DNA from: Lachnospiraceae bacterium UBA7093
GTDB lineage: Bacteria; Bacillota; Clostridia; Lachnospirales; Lachnospiraceae
DNA: 64,000 bases
Assembly: GCA_002492465.1 (NCBI GenBank)
Contig: DKYT01000064.1
Span: 1 to 64,000 of the forward strand
Direction: 5' to 3'
A program made the translations under genes and the position numbers. Below the pieces are notes generated by a model. The model made no database searches. It had not been told where the DNA came from and saw nothing but the letters and a program-made list of their open reading frames with translations. This document shows positions 17,515 through 25,387 of the stretch, in pieces (the first letter of the stretch is position 1; every line of letters starts with the position of its first letter).

Positions 17515-18978
17515 ATGACGAAAATAAGAACAAGATTTGCACCCAGCCCCACTGGGCGTATGCATGTGGGAAACCTGCGGACAGCTCTTTATGCGTATTT
17601 GATTGCCAAGCATGAGGGCGGGGAGTTTATACTGAGAATAGAGGACACGGATCAGGAGCGCTATGTGGAGGGAGCGGTTGACATTATTTACCGCACCCTT
17701 TCGAAAACAGGTCTGATCCATGACGAAGGACCGGACAAGGACGGCGGCGTAGGTCCTTATGTACAGTCCGAAAGGCAGAAAGCGGGAATTTATCTGGAAT
17801 ATGCAAAAAAGTTGATTGAAAAAGGCGAAGCCTATTATTGCTTTTGCGATAAGGAGCGTCTTGCCGAATTAAAAACACAGATCGTTGAGGGCAAGGAGAT
17901 CACAGTGTATGATAAGCATTGTCTTTCCCTTTCCCCGGAAGAGGTGGAAGAGAAGCTGAAGGCGGGAATTCCCTATGTAATCAGGCAAAACAACCCCACG
18001 GAAGGAACTACCACCTTTCACGATGAAATATACGGGGATATTTCAGTGGACAATTCCCAGTTAGACGATATGATTCTGATTAAGTCCGATGGTTATCCTA
18101 CCTATAACTTTGCAAATGTGGTGGACGATCATCTGATGGGCATTACCCATGTGGTAAGAGGAAACGAGTATCTTTCTTCATCTCCCAAGTACAATCGCCT
18201 CTATGAGGCTTTCGGGTGGGAAGTTCCGGTATACGTCCATTGTCCTTTGATCACAGACGAAGAGCACCATAAGCTGAGCAAACGCTGCGGACATTCCTCT
18301 TACGAGGATTTGATTGAACAGGGCTTTTTGACGGAAGCTGTGGTAAATTTTGTGGCGCTGCTGGGATGGAGTCCGGCTGAAAGCAATGAGGAGATTTTCT
18401 CCCTGGAAGAGCTTGCAAAGATCTTTGATTATCATCATATGTCCAAGTCCCCTGCAGTGTTTGACTATACAAAGCTAAAGTGGATGAACGGCGAATATAT
18501 GAAGGCGATGGACGACGCCCTTTTTTATGAAAAAGCGGAGCCGTATTTAAAGCAGGCGATTACCAGAAAAATGGATCTTCATAAGATTGCATCCATGGTC
18601 AAGACGAGAATCGAAATTTTCCCGGATATTCCGGATATGGTTGATTTCCTTCAGGAATTGCCGGAATATGATCCGTCCATGTATGAGCACAAAAAAATGA
18701 AGACAACCAAAGCCTCTTCCCTGGAGGTGTTAAAGGAATTGCTTCCCCTGTTAGAGAAACAGGAAGATTACTCTAATGACGGGCTTTACAAAACGCTGGT
18801 CTCCTATGCCGAGGAAAAAGGGTGCAAAAACGGTTATGTACTTTGGCCGGTGAGAACGGCGGTTTCCGGCAGGCAGATGACGCCGGCGGGAGCAACGGAG
18901 ATCATGGAGCTTCTGGGAAAAGAAGAATCCATTGCAAGAATAAAGAAAGGCATTGAACTGCTTGAACAAAATCAGTAA
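17515..18978 (+). CDS. gltX: Glutamyl-tRNA synthetase
   Basis: A 487-residue class I synthetase charging tRNA-Glu. N-terminal TRFAPSPTGRMHVGNLRTAL carries the HIGH-equivalent HVGN; HKLSKR is the KMSKS-equivalent. The C-terminal helical anticodon-binding region is present. The ATG at 17515 follows AAGAAAGGAAAG and matches the family start; the frame is open further upstream but only over the end of the hydrogenase gene. No T-box leader is visible. The 3' end overlaps the helicase gene. Confidence 0.96.
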   Translation: MTKIRTRFAPSPTGRMHVGNLRTALYAYLIAKHEGGEFILRIEDTDQERYVEGAVDIIYRTLSKTGLIHDEGPDKDGGVGPYVQSERQKAGIYLEYAKKLIEKGEAYYCFCDKERLAELKTQIVEGKEITVYDKHCLSLSPEEVEEKLKAGIPYVIRQNNPTEGTTTFHDEIYGDISVDNSQLDDMILIKSDGYPTYNFANVVDDHLMGITHVVRGNEYLSSSPKYNRLYEAFGWEVPVYVHCPLITDEEHHKLSKRCGHSSYEDLIEQGFLTEAVVNFVALLGWSPAESNEEIFSLEELAKIFDYHHMSKSPAVFDYTKLKWMNGEYMKAMDDALFYEKAEPYLKQAITRKMDLHKIASMVKTRIEIFPDIPDMVDFLQELPEYDPSMYEHKKMKTTKASSLEVLKELLPLLEKQEDYSNDGLYKTLVSYAEEKGCKNGYVLWPVRTAVSGRQMTPAGATEIMELLGKEESIARIKKGIELLEQNQ

Positions 18979-20779
18979 ATCACAGGAACAGGCGATTGTT
19001 CATTTGGCGGGACCGGCACAGCTGATTGCCGGTCCCGGCAGTGGAAAAACGTTTACCATTATTCAACGTATCTTATATCTCATTCAACATCATCACATCA
19101 AACCGGATCAGATTCTGGTCATTACCTACACCAAAGCGGCAGCAAAAGAAATGAAAGAGCGGTATGAAAGGGAACAGGCGGCGGATTGCAAGGGAAATGT
19201 TCATTTTGGAACGTTTCACAGTCTTTGCTATTCTGTTTTAAGGCAATCCGGTTTCCCATGTTCTCTGATCAGAGAGCAGGACAGGAGAAAACTTCTGCAA
19301 ACGATTTTAGGCAACAGAGGTCTTTCAGAGAAAGGTACCTATGATGGAATTACTCATCTCTGGAACAGGATAAGCCGTTTGAAGAATATGCCGGAAAAAG
19401 ACTGGGAGGCGGATGGCGCATCGGACACAGTGTTTTCTTACGGAGAGCTGCTCCAGATCAAAGAGGAGTATGACCGTTATTTGAGGGAACAGGGGATGGT
19501 GGATTTTGAGGATATGACGGGGGAATGTTTAAGGCTTTTGAAAAGCTCGGAGGCGCTGCTTGACCGATATCGGCGAAAATTCCTCTATATTCTGGTAGAC
19601 GAATTTCAGGATATCAATGGGGTGCAGTATGAAATTTTGAAGCTGTTAGCACATCCTTTTTATCATTTGATGGCGGTAGGAGACGACGACCAGGCGATTT
19701 ACGGATTTCGGGGAGCGTCGCCGGGGATTATGAAACAGTTTGCAGAAGATTTTAAAGAGGGAAAACAGATATGGCTGACGGAAAATTATCGCAGCGGTTC
19801 TGAAATTGTAAATTTGGCAAAGCAGATGATTTCCCGAAATGAAAACCGCTTTGAGAAGGAATTTTATACGGTAAAAAAAGGGGGAAGGGTGGTATCCGCC
19901 TGCTTTGACACGCGGAGGGAAGAGGAGCGGCAGCTGATTTCGCTGCTTTCTGCCCTGGATACAGTCCAGGCAGTCCAAACGGCAGTGATTTTAAGAACCA
20001 ACAGAGAAGTGATACAGTACGCGGAGCTGTTTCAAAACGCGGGTATTGTTCTGCAGGGAAGATATGGGGCGAAAACAGATGCTCTTCATAGCTTTATCAT
20101 AGAGGATATGAAGGCTTTTTTAGCTTTTTTGTACGAAGGGAAAAAACGAAAGGATTTTATCTGTTTTATGAATAAGCCAAATCGATTTCTTGCCAGGGCG
20201 GCGCTTCCTTCCTCCAGCGTAAAGGAATGGGAACTGGAAAACTACTATGCCAAAAATCCTCCCATGATCTCGGAAATCCGGCAGCTTTTCCGGCAGCTTT
20301 CAATGGCACAGGGACTTTCCCCGTTTCTTTCGCTTTCCCTGTTCCGGAAAACCCTGGGATATGACCGGTATCTGAAAGAAAAGGCGAAGGACCACAGGGA
20401 ATATGAAATGCTGATGAGGCAATCGGACCGGGTACAGAATTGGTTTAAAGATTATCATGGACAGACTTCCGTCAGAGAATTTGCGGACAGTTGGATGCAG
20501 CAAAGGGAGGAAGAAGAACCCCAGGCAGAGAATACCGGAATTCATATTTTGACAATGCACGGCGCCAAAGGGCTGGAGTTTGACCGGGTGTTTCTTCCGG
20601 ATGTAAATGAGGGAATTATTCCTGGAAAAGAGTGCATTACAAAGGAAGCGCTGGAGGAAGAAAGAAGGCTCCTGTATGTTGCCATAACAAGAGCCAGAAA
20701 TGAACTGTATCTTTATTATACCAAAGAGCGGGGAAGAAAGCTGTCCCCTTTTCTGAAAGGGCTTATTCCTGATCCATAA
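18962..20779 (+). CDS. UvrD/PcrA-like superfamily 1 DNA helicase (short form)
   Basis: A helicase of about 605 residues, shorter than PcrA (about 720-750). Visible motifs: Q-motif SQEQAIVHL, Walker A AGPGSGKT, motif II VDEFQDIN, motif III GDDDQAIYGFRG, motif V HGAKGLEFDRVF and motif VI RLLYVAITRARNE. It probably unwinds 3'-5' in repair or recombination. Start is TTG at 18962 (TTG at 18953 is an alternative in the same frame); both lie inside gltX. The last 17 bases overlap the convergent DUF1292 gene. Confidence 0.88.
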   Translation: MNKISKSQEQAIVHLAGPAQLIAGPGSGKTFTIIQRILYLIQHHHIKPDQILVITYTKAAAKEMKERYEREQAADCKGNVHFGTFHSLCYSVLRQSGFPCSLIREQDRRKLLQTILGNRGLSEKGTYDGITHLWNRISRLKNMPEKDWEADGASDTVFSYGELLQIKEEYDRYLREQGMVDFEDMTGECLRLLKSSEALLDRYRRKFLYILVDEFQDINGVQYEILKLLAHPFYHLMAVGDDDQAIYGFRGASPGIMKQFAEDFKEGKQIWLTENYRSGSEIVNLAKQMISRNENRFEKEFYTVKKGGRVVSACFDTRREEERQLISLLSALDTVQAVQTAVILRTNREVIQYAELFQNAGIVLQGRYGAKTDALHSFIIEDMKAFLAFLYEGKKRKDFICFMNKPNRFLARAALPSSSVKEWELENYYAKNPPMISEIRQLFRQLSMAQGLSPFLSLSLFRKTLGYDRYLKEKAKDHREYEMLMRQSDRVQNWFKDYHGQTSVREFADSWMQQREEEEPQAENTGIHILTMHGAKGLEFDRVFLPDVNEGIIPGKECITKEALEEERRLLYVAITRARNELYLYYTKERGRKLSPFLKGLIPDP

Positions 20780-21119
20780 GCTCGTCAAATTCTACCTGAT
20801 CAAGATATTCGTCAAAGGCGTCGGATACGATCTCGTATTCCTCGTCATCCTCAATATATTCCAGTTTCGGTTCCTCATTGGGATCCGCCTCGTTTTCAGA
20901 ATAACGGTAAAACCATACGATACCGTCGTGATTTTCACCATCTTCTTCTAAGGGCAGCAAAACAATGTAATCCTGTTCTTTGACTGTGAGTATGGTCACT
21001 ACGGCGCAGGTTACGCTGGTTCCGTCCATGAGGTCGAGGGTGACGGTCATTTCTTCGTCATTGCCCTGGGACTGATCGAAAGAAGGGTTTGCAGGGTCTT
21101 CGTTTGTATGTTTGCTCAT
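20763..21119 (-). CDS. DUF1292 family acidic protein
   Basis: A 118-residue very acidic cytoplasmic protein with the DUF1292 core MTVTLDLMDGTSVTCAVVTI followed by IVLLPLEEDGENHDGIVWFY. Members are widespread in Firmicutes (YrzB-like) and have no settled function. It is convergent with the helicase gene (17-base overlap at the 3' ends) and divergent from the GH13-like gene. The start ATG follows AAAAGGAG. Confidence 0.88.
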   Translation of the reverse strand: MSKHTNEDPANPSFDQSQGNDEEMTVTLDLMDGTSVTCAVVTILTVKEQDYIVLLPLEEDGENHDGIVWFYRYSENEADPNEEPKLEYIEDDEEYEIVSDAFDEYLDQVEFDELMDQE

Positions 21120-21201
21120 AAATTCTCCTTTTGCAATCTGGGTTAATAGATAACTTTATTTTACTAGCAGCAGGCATTCTGTGCAAGATGCAGATGATTT
21201 T

Positions 21202-21230
21202 TTGCACAAAATGCCTTTTTATGGTATGAT
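21202..21230 (+). promoter_or_regulatory. SigA-type promoter of the GH13-like gene
   Basis: TTGCAC (21202-21207), a 17-base spacer and TATGAT (21225-21230), about 45 bases before the ATG at 21275. Good spacing and 5 of 6 matches in the -10. Confidence 0.7.
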
Positions 21231-21274
21231 ATAAAAAGCGTATTAGGCTTATTTTTTTTCGACAGGAGGCGCGC

Positions 21275-23203
21275 ATGAGACCAGATTGGAACGTATCGTA
21301 TTTCAAGCCGGACAGACAGGGAGTGTTTCCGGCAAAAAACAGTGTTGAATTTGCCGCATATTTACAGACGGACAAAGAATGCGGTGTAATTTTATACGAT
21401 CAACAGGGTGTGGAGCATCGGATTCCCTTTCAGCCTCAAATGCGGAGAGGATCTCTTTATGGTCTTCGGTTGGAGGGCGATGATCTCACATCCTGTACAT
21501 ATAACTTTTACATGGGCGATGAAATTTTAACGGATCCCTATGCCCATGAAATCCGCGGGCTGGAGAAATGGGGAAGCGGGGGAAGAAAGAGGCGTGAAAC
21601 CTGCGGTTCTCTGGCACATCATGAATTTGACTGGCAGAAGGATGAAGAGCTTATGATTCCGGTAGAGGACAGTATTTTCTATGGAATTAATGTACGTGGT
21701 TTTACGATGCATAAAAGCTCCGGTGTGAAGAATAAGGGAACCTTTGAGGGTCTCATTGAAAAAATACCGTATTTGAAGGAGCTTGGCGTGACAGGCGTTG
21801 TTTTGATGCCATGCTATGAATATGACGAATGTATGGTTTTGGAGGAACCTGTTTTATGCCCCTATTCCTCCAAAAGCTCCGGGAATTTGAAAACGCTGGA
21901 ATCCGTTGCCGACACAGTAAAATTAAACTGCTGGGGCTTCCAAAAGGGATTTTATTTTGCGCCGAAAGCGGCTTACAGCGCAAACCAGTCGCCGGTTCTT
22001 TCCTTTAAGAAATTGGTTCGGGAATTTCATAAAAATGGGTTGGAAGTGATCATGCAATTCTATTTTCCGCCGGATATCATGCAGCTTTATATGCTGGATG
22101 TGATCAAATACTGGGTCATGGAATACCACATCGACGGTGTCCGCCTCAGCGGCTTCCATATTCCCTTTCGGCTGCTGGCGGAAGAGCCGGTGTTAAAGAA
22201 TACAAAAATCTGGTGCAGCTATCTTCCTGAAGAAGATCTGCCGGTGATCAAAAACCCGGTTTACCGGAATTTTATTTCCGATAACGGCAATTTCCGATAT
22301 GATATCAGGCGGTTTTTAAAAGGGGACGAGGGGCTGTTAAATCAGGCGATTTACTATCAGCGCCGGAATCCTTCAGAATACGGCGTGGTCAATTATATTG
22401 CCGATTATGATGGCTTTTCCCTGTATGACTGTGTTTCTTATGAAAGAAAACATAATGAAGCAAACGGGGAGAATAACCGGGACGGAAATGATATGAACGC
22501 TACATGGAACTGCGGGATTGAAGGGGATACCAAACGTAAAGCCATTCAGGAACTTCGGCTAAAGCAGATCAAAAACGCGCTTTCCTTTGTGTTTCTTTCA
22601 CAGGGGATTCCTTTCCTCTTTGGGGGAGATGAGTTTGCCTGCTCCCGTTCAGGGAATAATAACTGTTATTGCCAGGATAACGAAATCGGCTGGGTGAATT
22701 GGAAAAATAACCTTTTTTCCAGGGAGGTTCTTTCCTATACAAAATTTTTAATCCGTCTTCGCAGGGAGCATTCTATTTTGCATATGAAAGAAGAACTGAA
22801 GGTCATGGATTACAAGGGGGTTGGCTACCCGGATATTTCTTATCATGGCACAGAGGCCTGGAGACCGGATTTAAGTTATATTGGCAGGATGATCGGTATT
22901 GTGCTCAGCGGACAGTATGCGCCTGAAAAAGAGGACGCATCCTTTTATATTGCATGTAATATGCACTGGGAATCGCATAAACTGGCGCTGCCAAAGCTTT
23001 CCAGAGGGGAAGAATGGATTAAACTGTCGGACACTGCCTTCCCGGCTGCATATTGGGAAATGAAGGCGGATATCCTGAAAGAGGAACATCCTATTGTGAC
23101 AGTGAACAGCCGAAGCGTTGCCGTCTTTATGACCCAAAAGCGGGAAGGACCGGTTCCCCGCAAAAAAGGAAAGAAAACTTCTGAATCGAAGGACAGTATA
23201 TAA
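21275..23203 (+). CDS. GH13 isoamylase/debranching-enzyme-like protein lacking catalytic residues
   Basis: A 642-residue homologue of GlgX/isoamylase enzymes. An N-terminal CBM48-like region (1-130) is followed by a (beta/alpha)8 barrel with the GlgX-like stretch KHNEANGENNRDG (393-405) and WNCGIEG. The catalytic sites are changed: region II reads DGVRLSGF (nucleophile Asp replaced by S292), region III reads KIWCSYLP (acid/base Glu replaced by S315), region IV reads IADYDG (His replaced by Y378), and region I reads VIMQFYF instead of DVVxNH. It is probably a non-catalytic carbohydrate-binding paralogue. The frame is intact and it has its own promoter. Confidence 0.86.
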   Translation: MRPDWNVSYFKPDRQGVFPAKNSVEFAAYLQTDKECGVILYDQQGVEHRIPFQPQMRRGSLYGLRLEGDDLTSCTYNFYMGDEILTDPYAHEIRGLEKWGSGGRKRRETCGSLAHHEFDWQKDEELMIPVEDSIFYGINVRGFTMHKSSGVKNKGTFEGLIEKIPYLKELGVTGVVLMPCYEYDECMVLEEPVLCPYSSKSSGNLKTLESVADTVKLNCWGFQKGFYFAPKAAYSANQSPVLSFKKLVREFHKNGLEVIMQFYFPPDIMQLYMLDVIKYWVMEYHIDGVRLSGFHIPFRLLAEEPVLKNTKIWCSYLPEEDLPVIKNPVYRNFISDNGNFRYDIRRFLKGDEGLLNQAIYYQRRNPSEYGVVNYIADYDGFSLYDCVSYERKHNEANGENNRDGNDMNATWNCGIEGDTKRKAIQELRLKQIKNALSFVFLSQGIPFLFGGDEFACSRSGNNNCYCQDNEIGWVNWKNNLFSREVLSYTKFLIRLRREHSILHMKEELKVMDYKGVGYPDISYHGTEAWRPDLSYIGRMIGIVLSGQYAPEKEDASFYIACNMHWESHKLALPKLSRGEEWIKLSDTAFPAAYWEMKADILKEEHPIVTVNSRSVAVFMTQKREGPVPRKKGKKTSESKDSI

Positions 23204-23204
23204 C

Positions 23205-23732
23205 ATGAAAATCTGGAAACATTTTAAAACCATAACGTATCATAAATTTCTGGTGATGAAAGGCTGCTTTCGGGTAGGATTGTACAAACAGGGATTATTA
23301 CATGATCTGTCAAAATACAGTCCCAGCGAATTCCTGGTAGGGGCAAAATATTATCAGGGAGACCGAAGTCCCAACAATGCGGAGCGGGAGGCGATCGGGT
23401 ATTCTTCCGCCTGGCTGCATCACAAGGGGAGAAACAAGCATCACTATGAATATTGGATCGATTACAGTACCAAGGAGATTCCAGGCGGGATGGCGCCGGC
23501 GCCTATGCCGGTAAAATATGTGGTGGAAATGTTTATGGACCGAATCGCCGCCTCCAAGGTGTACAATAAGGAGCGTTATACAGACGCCTCTCCCTGGGAA
23601 TATTATGCAAAAGGGAAAGATACGGCGCCCCTGCATCCGAAGACGAAAGCCCTTCTGGAAAAGCTGCTGCGCATGCTTGCCAGACGAGGCGAGGCAGCAA
23701 CATTCGCTTACATCAGAAAAAAGCTTCTTTAA
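23205..23732 (+). CDS. DUF5662 family protein
   Basis: A 175-residue protein starting 1 base after the GH13-like stop. His-rich conserved motifs include LLHDLSKYSPSEF (about 31-43) and AWLHHKGRNKHHYEYW (about 65-80), reminiscent of a metal-binding HD-like site. It matches the DUF5662 pattern common in Lachnospiraceae. Function unknown; metal-dependent hydrolase is only a suggestion from the His/Asp pattern. Translational coupling to the upstream gene is likely, since there is no strong ribosome site of its own. Confidence 0.75.
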   Translation: MKIWKHFKTITYHKFLVMKGCFRVGLYKQGLLHDLSKYSPSEFLVGAKYYQGDRSPNNAEREAIGYSSAWLHHKGRNKHHYEYWIDYSTKEIPGGMAPAPMPVKYVVEMFMDRIAASKVYNKERYTDASPWEYYAKGKDTAPLHPKTKALLEKLLRMLARRGEAATFAYIRKKLL

Positions 23733-23788
23733 CCATTTTTATCGCTTCTGCATATGATAAAGCATATGAATAAGGAGTGATAAAAGAT

Positions 23789-24085
23789 ATGAATTGTTTG
23801 ATTTGGGTATTATTACTTTTATGCTGCGGAAACAACGGAAGCTGTATGGATCGTGGCTGCAATGACAGAAACGGCGGCAGAAATGAAAACAGAAACGCCA
23901 GAGGCAACAATGACTGTGGCTGCGGCAATGAAAGCTTCCGGGGAAGAGGCGAGCGCCAGGATGACAATGACTGCGGGTGCAGAACAGAATTCCGGGCAGA
24001 ACCCCGCTTTGAGCAGAGACCTTTCGTATTCAATCAGAATGCAGGCTGCGGGTGCGAAGAGCCCCAGGGCGGCTGCGACCGTTGA
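23789..24085 (+). CDS. Small Cys/Gly/Asn-rich protein
   Basis: A 98-residue protein of unknown function. It starts with a hydrophobic N-terminus (MNCLIWVLLLLCCG), followed by a low-complexity region rich in Asn, Arg, Gly and Cys with three spaced CGC motifs (DCGCGN, DCGCRT, GCGCEE). The pattern suggests metal binding or cross-linking, and the N-terminus a short membrane segment or signal. The ATG at 23789 is 11 bases after AAGGAG; a GTG at 23777 overlaps that site. It is followed by a hairpin at 24147. Coding is supported by the ribosome site and by continuity, but not by a known family. Confidence 0.6.
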   Translation: MNCLIWVLLLLCCGNNGSCMDRGCNDRNGGRNENRNARGNNDCGCGNESFRGRGERQDDNDCGCRTEFRAEPRFEQRPFVFNQNAGCGCEEPQGGCDR

Positions 24086-24146
24086 CGGGGAGCAGGAGTT
24101 GTGTAGGAAATCTTACACATAAAAATTAAAATTTATTTTTAAAAAT

Positions 24147-24193
24147 AAGAATGTCATGTTATAATACCTTTGTATGTGCATGACATTCTTTTT
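24147..24193 (+). terminator. Terminator hairpin with a promoter in its loop
   Basis: Perfect 12-bp stem AAGAATGTCATG (24147-24158) and CATGACATTCTT (24179-24190), followed by TTT. The loop holds an extended -10 element, TGTTATAAT (24157-24165). Transcripts arriving from upstream would form the hairpin, while a transcript started from the loop promoter (about 24172) would lack the left arm. It can therefore end the Cys-rich gene and start the gtrA-like gene. Confidence 0.65.
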
Positions 24194-24208
24194 GTGTGAG
24201 AGGAAAAA

Positions 24209-24634
24209 ATGAAAAGTTTATTGAATCAAATTTTGAAATTCGGCGTTGTGGGGTTGTTCTGCTTTTTTATTGATTTTGGCATTACAACAGGGCTCGCCAA
24301 TCTGCTTGGGGTTCATTACCTGATTTCAAAGTTTCTGGGTTTTGTGATTTCAGCTGTGGTCAATTATCTTTTGAGCATTAAGTTTGTGTTTACCCAAAAG
24401 AAAGAGATGGACAAGAAAAAGGAATTTTCCGTTTTCCTGATTCTTTCGGCAATCGGACTTGTGATCAATGAGATTGTTATGTATATTTGCATTGACGGCA
24501 TTTACGCCCATAACGGGGCGCTGCAGGAACTGCTTACCAGCGAGACCATGGTTTCCCTCAGCGCGATTATCGCTACCGGAGTGGTAATGGTCTACAATTT
24601 CATATCCAGAAAGCTGTTCCTGGAAAGAAAATAG
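24209..24634 (+). CDS. GtrA family membrane protein
   Basis: A 141-residue protein with four hydrophobic helices and the GtrA-like N-terminus ILKFGVVGLFCFFIDFGITT, plus FLGFVISAVVNYLLSIKFVF. Family members are thought to flip polyprenyl-linked sugars for teichoic acid or polysaccharide glycosylation. No glycosyltransferase partner is adjacent here. The following gene starts 2 bases after its stop. Confidence 0.9.
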   Translation: MKSLLNQILKFGVVGLFCFFIDFGITTGLANLLGVHYLISKFLGFVISAVVNYLLSIKFVFTQKKEMDKKKEFSVFLILSAIGLVINEIVMYICIDGIYAHNGALQELLTSETMVSLSAIIATGVVMVYNFISRKLFLERK

Positions 24635-24636
24635 TC

Positions 24637-25380
24637 ATGGACAGGGAACGTTTTTTGGAGGTTAAAAACCGTGTTGTGGGATCCACAAGGCAGCGGTACG
24701 GAATCGGAACTTTGCAGGAAAAAACGGTTCATGCGGTTTTGAAGGATTATTATGCGCCGGATCCGGACATGCAGGAGATTCCCGTGGACGGCTATGTGGC
24801 TGATATATATACGGGAGAAGAGATCATTGAAATTCAGACCGCTCATTTCGATAAGATGAGAAATAAGCTGGACTGTTTCCTGCGGAATTATCCGGTTACC
24901 ATTGTTTATCCCGTTCCCCGGATCAAGTATTTGTGTTGGATAGATGAGGAAACAGGGGAATGCTCCAAACCCAGAAAAAGCAATGTGAAAGGCTCTGTTT
25001 ACAGAGCTTTTTATGAGTTGTACAAAATCAAACCCTATTTGAATCATCCCAATTTACATTTATGCTTTCCTCTTTTAGAGGTGGAGGAGTACAGGCTCTT
25101 AAACGGATGGAGCAGGGATAAGAAGAGAGGCTCCTGCCGGTATGACAGAATTCCCGTTGCCCTTTTGGATGAGGTGCGCTTTGACCGGATTGAAGATTAC
25201 ATACAACTGATTCCCTATGAACTGGAGGAACCCTTTACGGTACGGGAGTTTGGAGGGGCTGTAAAGGAAAAAAACGAGACCGCATCCAGGGTGCTTCACA
25301 TTCTGCACTACCTGCATGTGGTGGAACGATGTGAAAACAGAGGGAGAGCTTACACCTATCGGGTGGTGGAAAGAGGATAA
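24637..25380 (+). CDS. Uncharacterised protein with a PD-(D/E)XK nuclease-like core
   Basis: A 247-residue protein with no family I can name surely. Residues 25-75 read LQEKTVHAVLKDYYAPD, VDGYVADIYTG and EEIIEIQTAHFDKM. A helix with Glu, then Asp, then E-x-Q is the arrangement of PD-(D/E)XK nucleases with the usual Lys replaced by Gln. The C-terminal part (about 190-245, FTVREFGGAVKEKNETASRV) looks like a winged helix. It starts 2 bases after the GtrA stop and ends just before miaB. DNA binding or cleavage is inferred only from pattern. Confidence 0.7.
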   Translation: MDRERFLEVKNRVVGSTRQRYGIGTLQEKTVHAVLKDYYAPDPDMQEIPVDGYVADIYTGEEIIEIQTAHFDKMRNKLDCFLRNYPVTIVYPVPRIKYLCWIDEETGECSKPRKSNVKGSVYRAFYELYKIKPYLNHPNLHLCFPLLEVEEYRLLNGWSRDKKRGSCRYDRIPVALLDEVRFDRIEDYIQLIPYELEEPFTVREFGGAVKEKNETASRVLHILHYLHVVERCENRGRAYTYRVVERG

Positions 25381-25387
25381 AGGATTT

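Noticed and set aside
23853..24122. Second frame overlapping the Cys-rich gene, Ala/Glu/Thr-rich
   Set aside because: No ribosome site, low-complexity composition, and the overlapping frame has a clear AAGGAG and CGC pattern.
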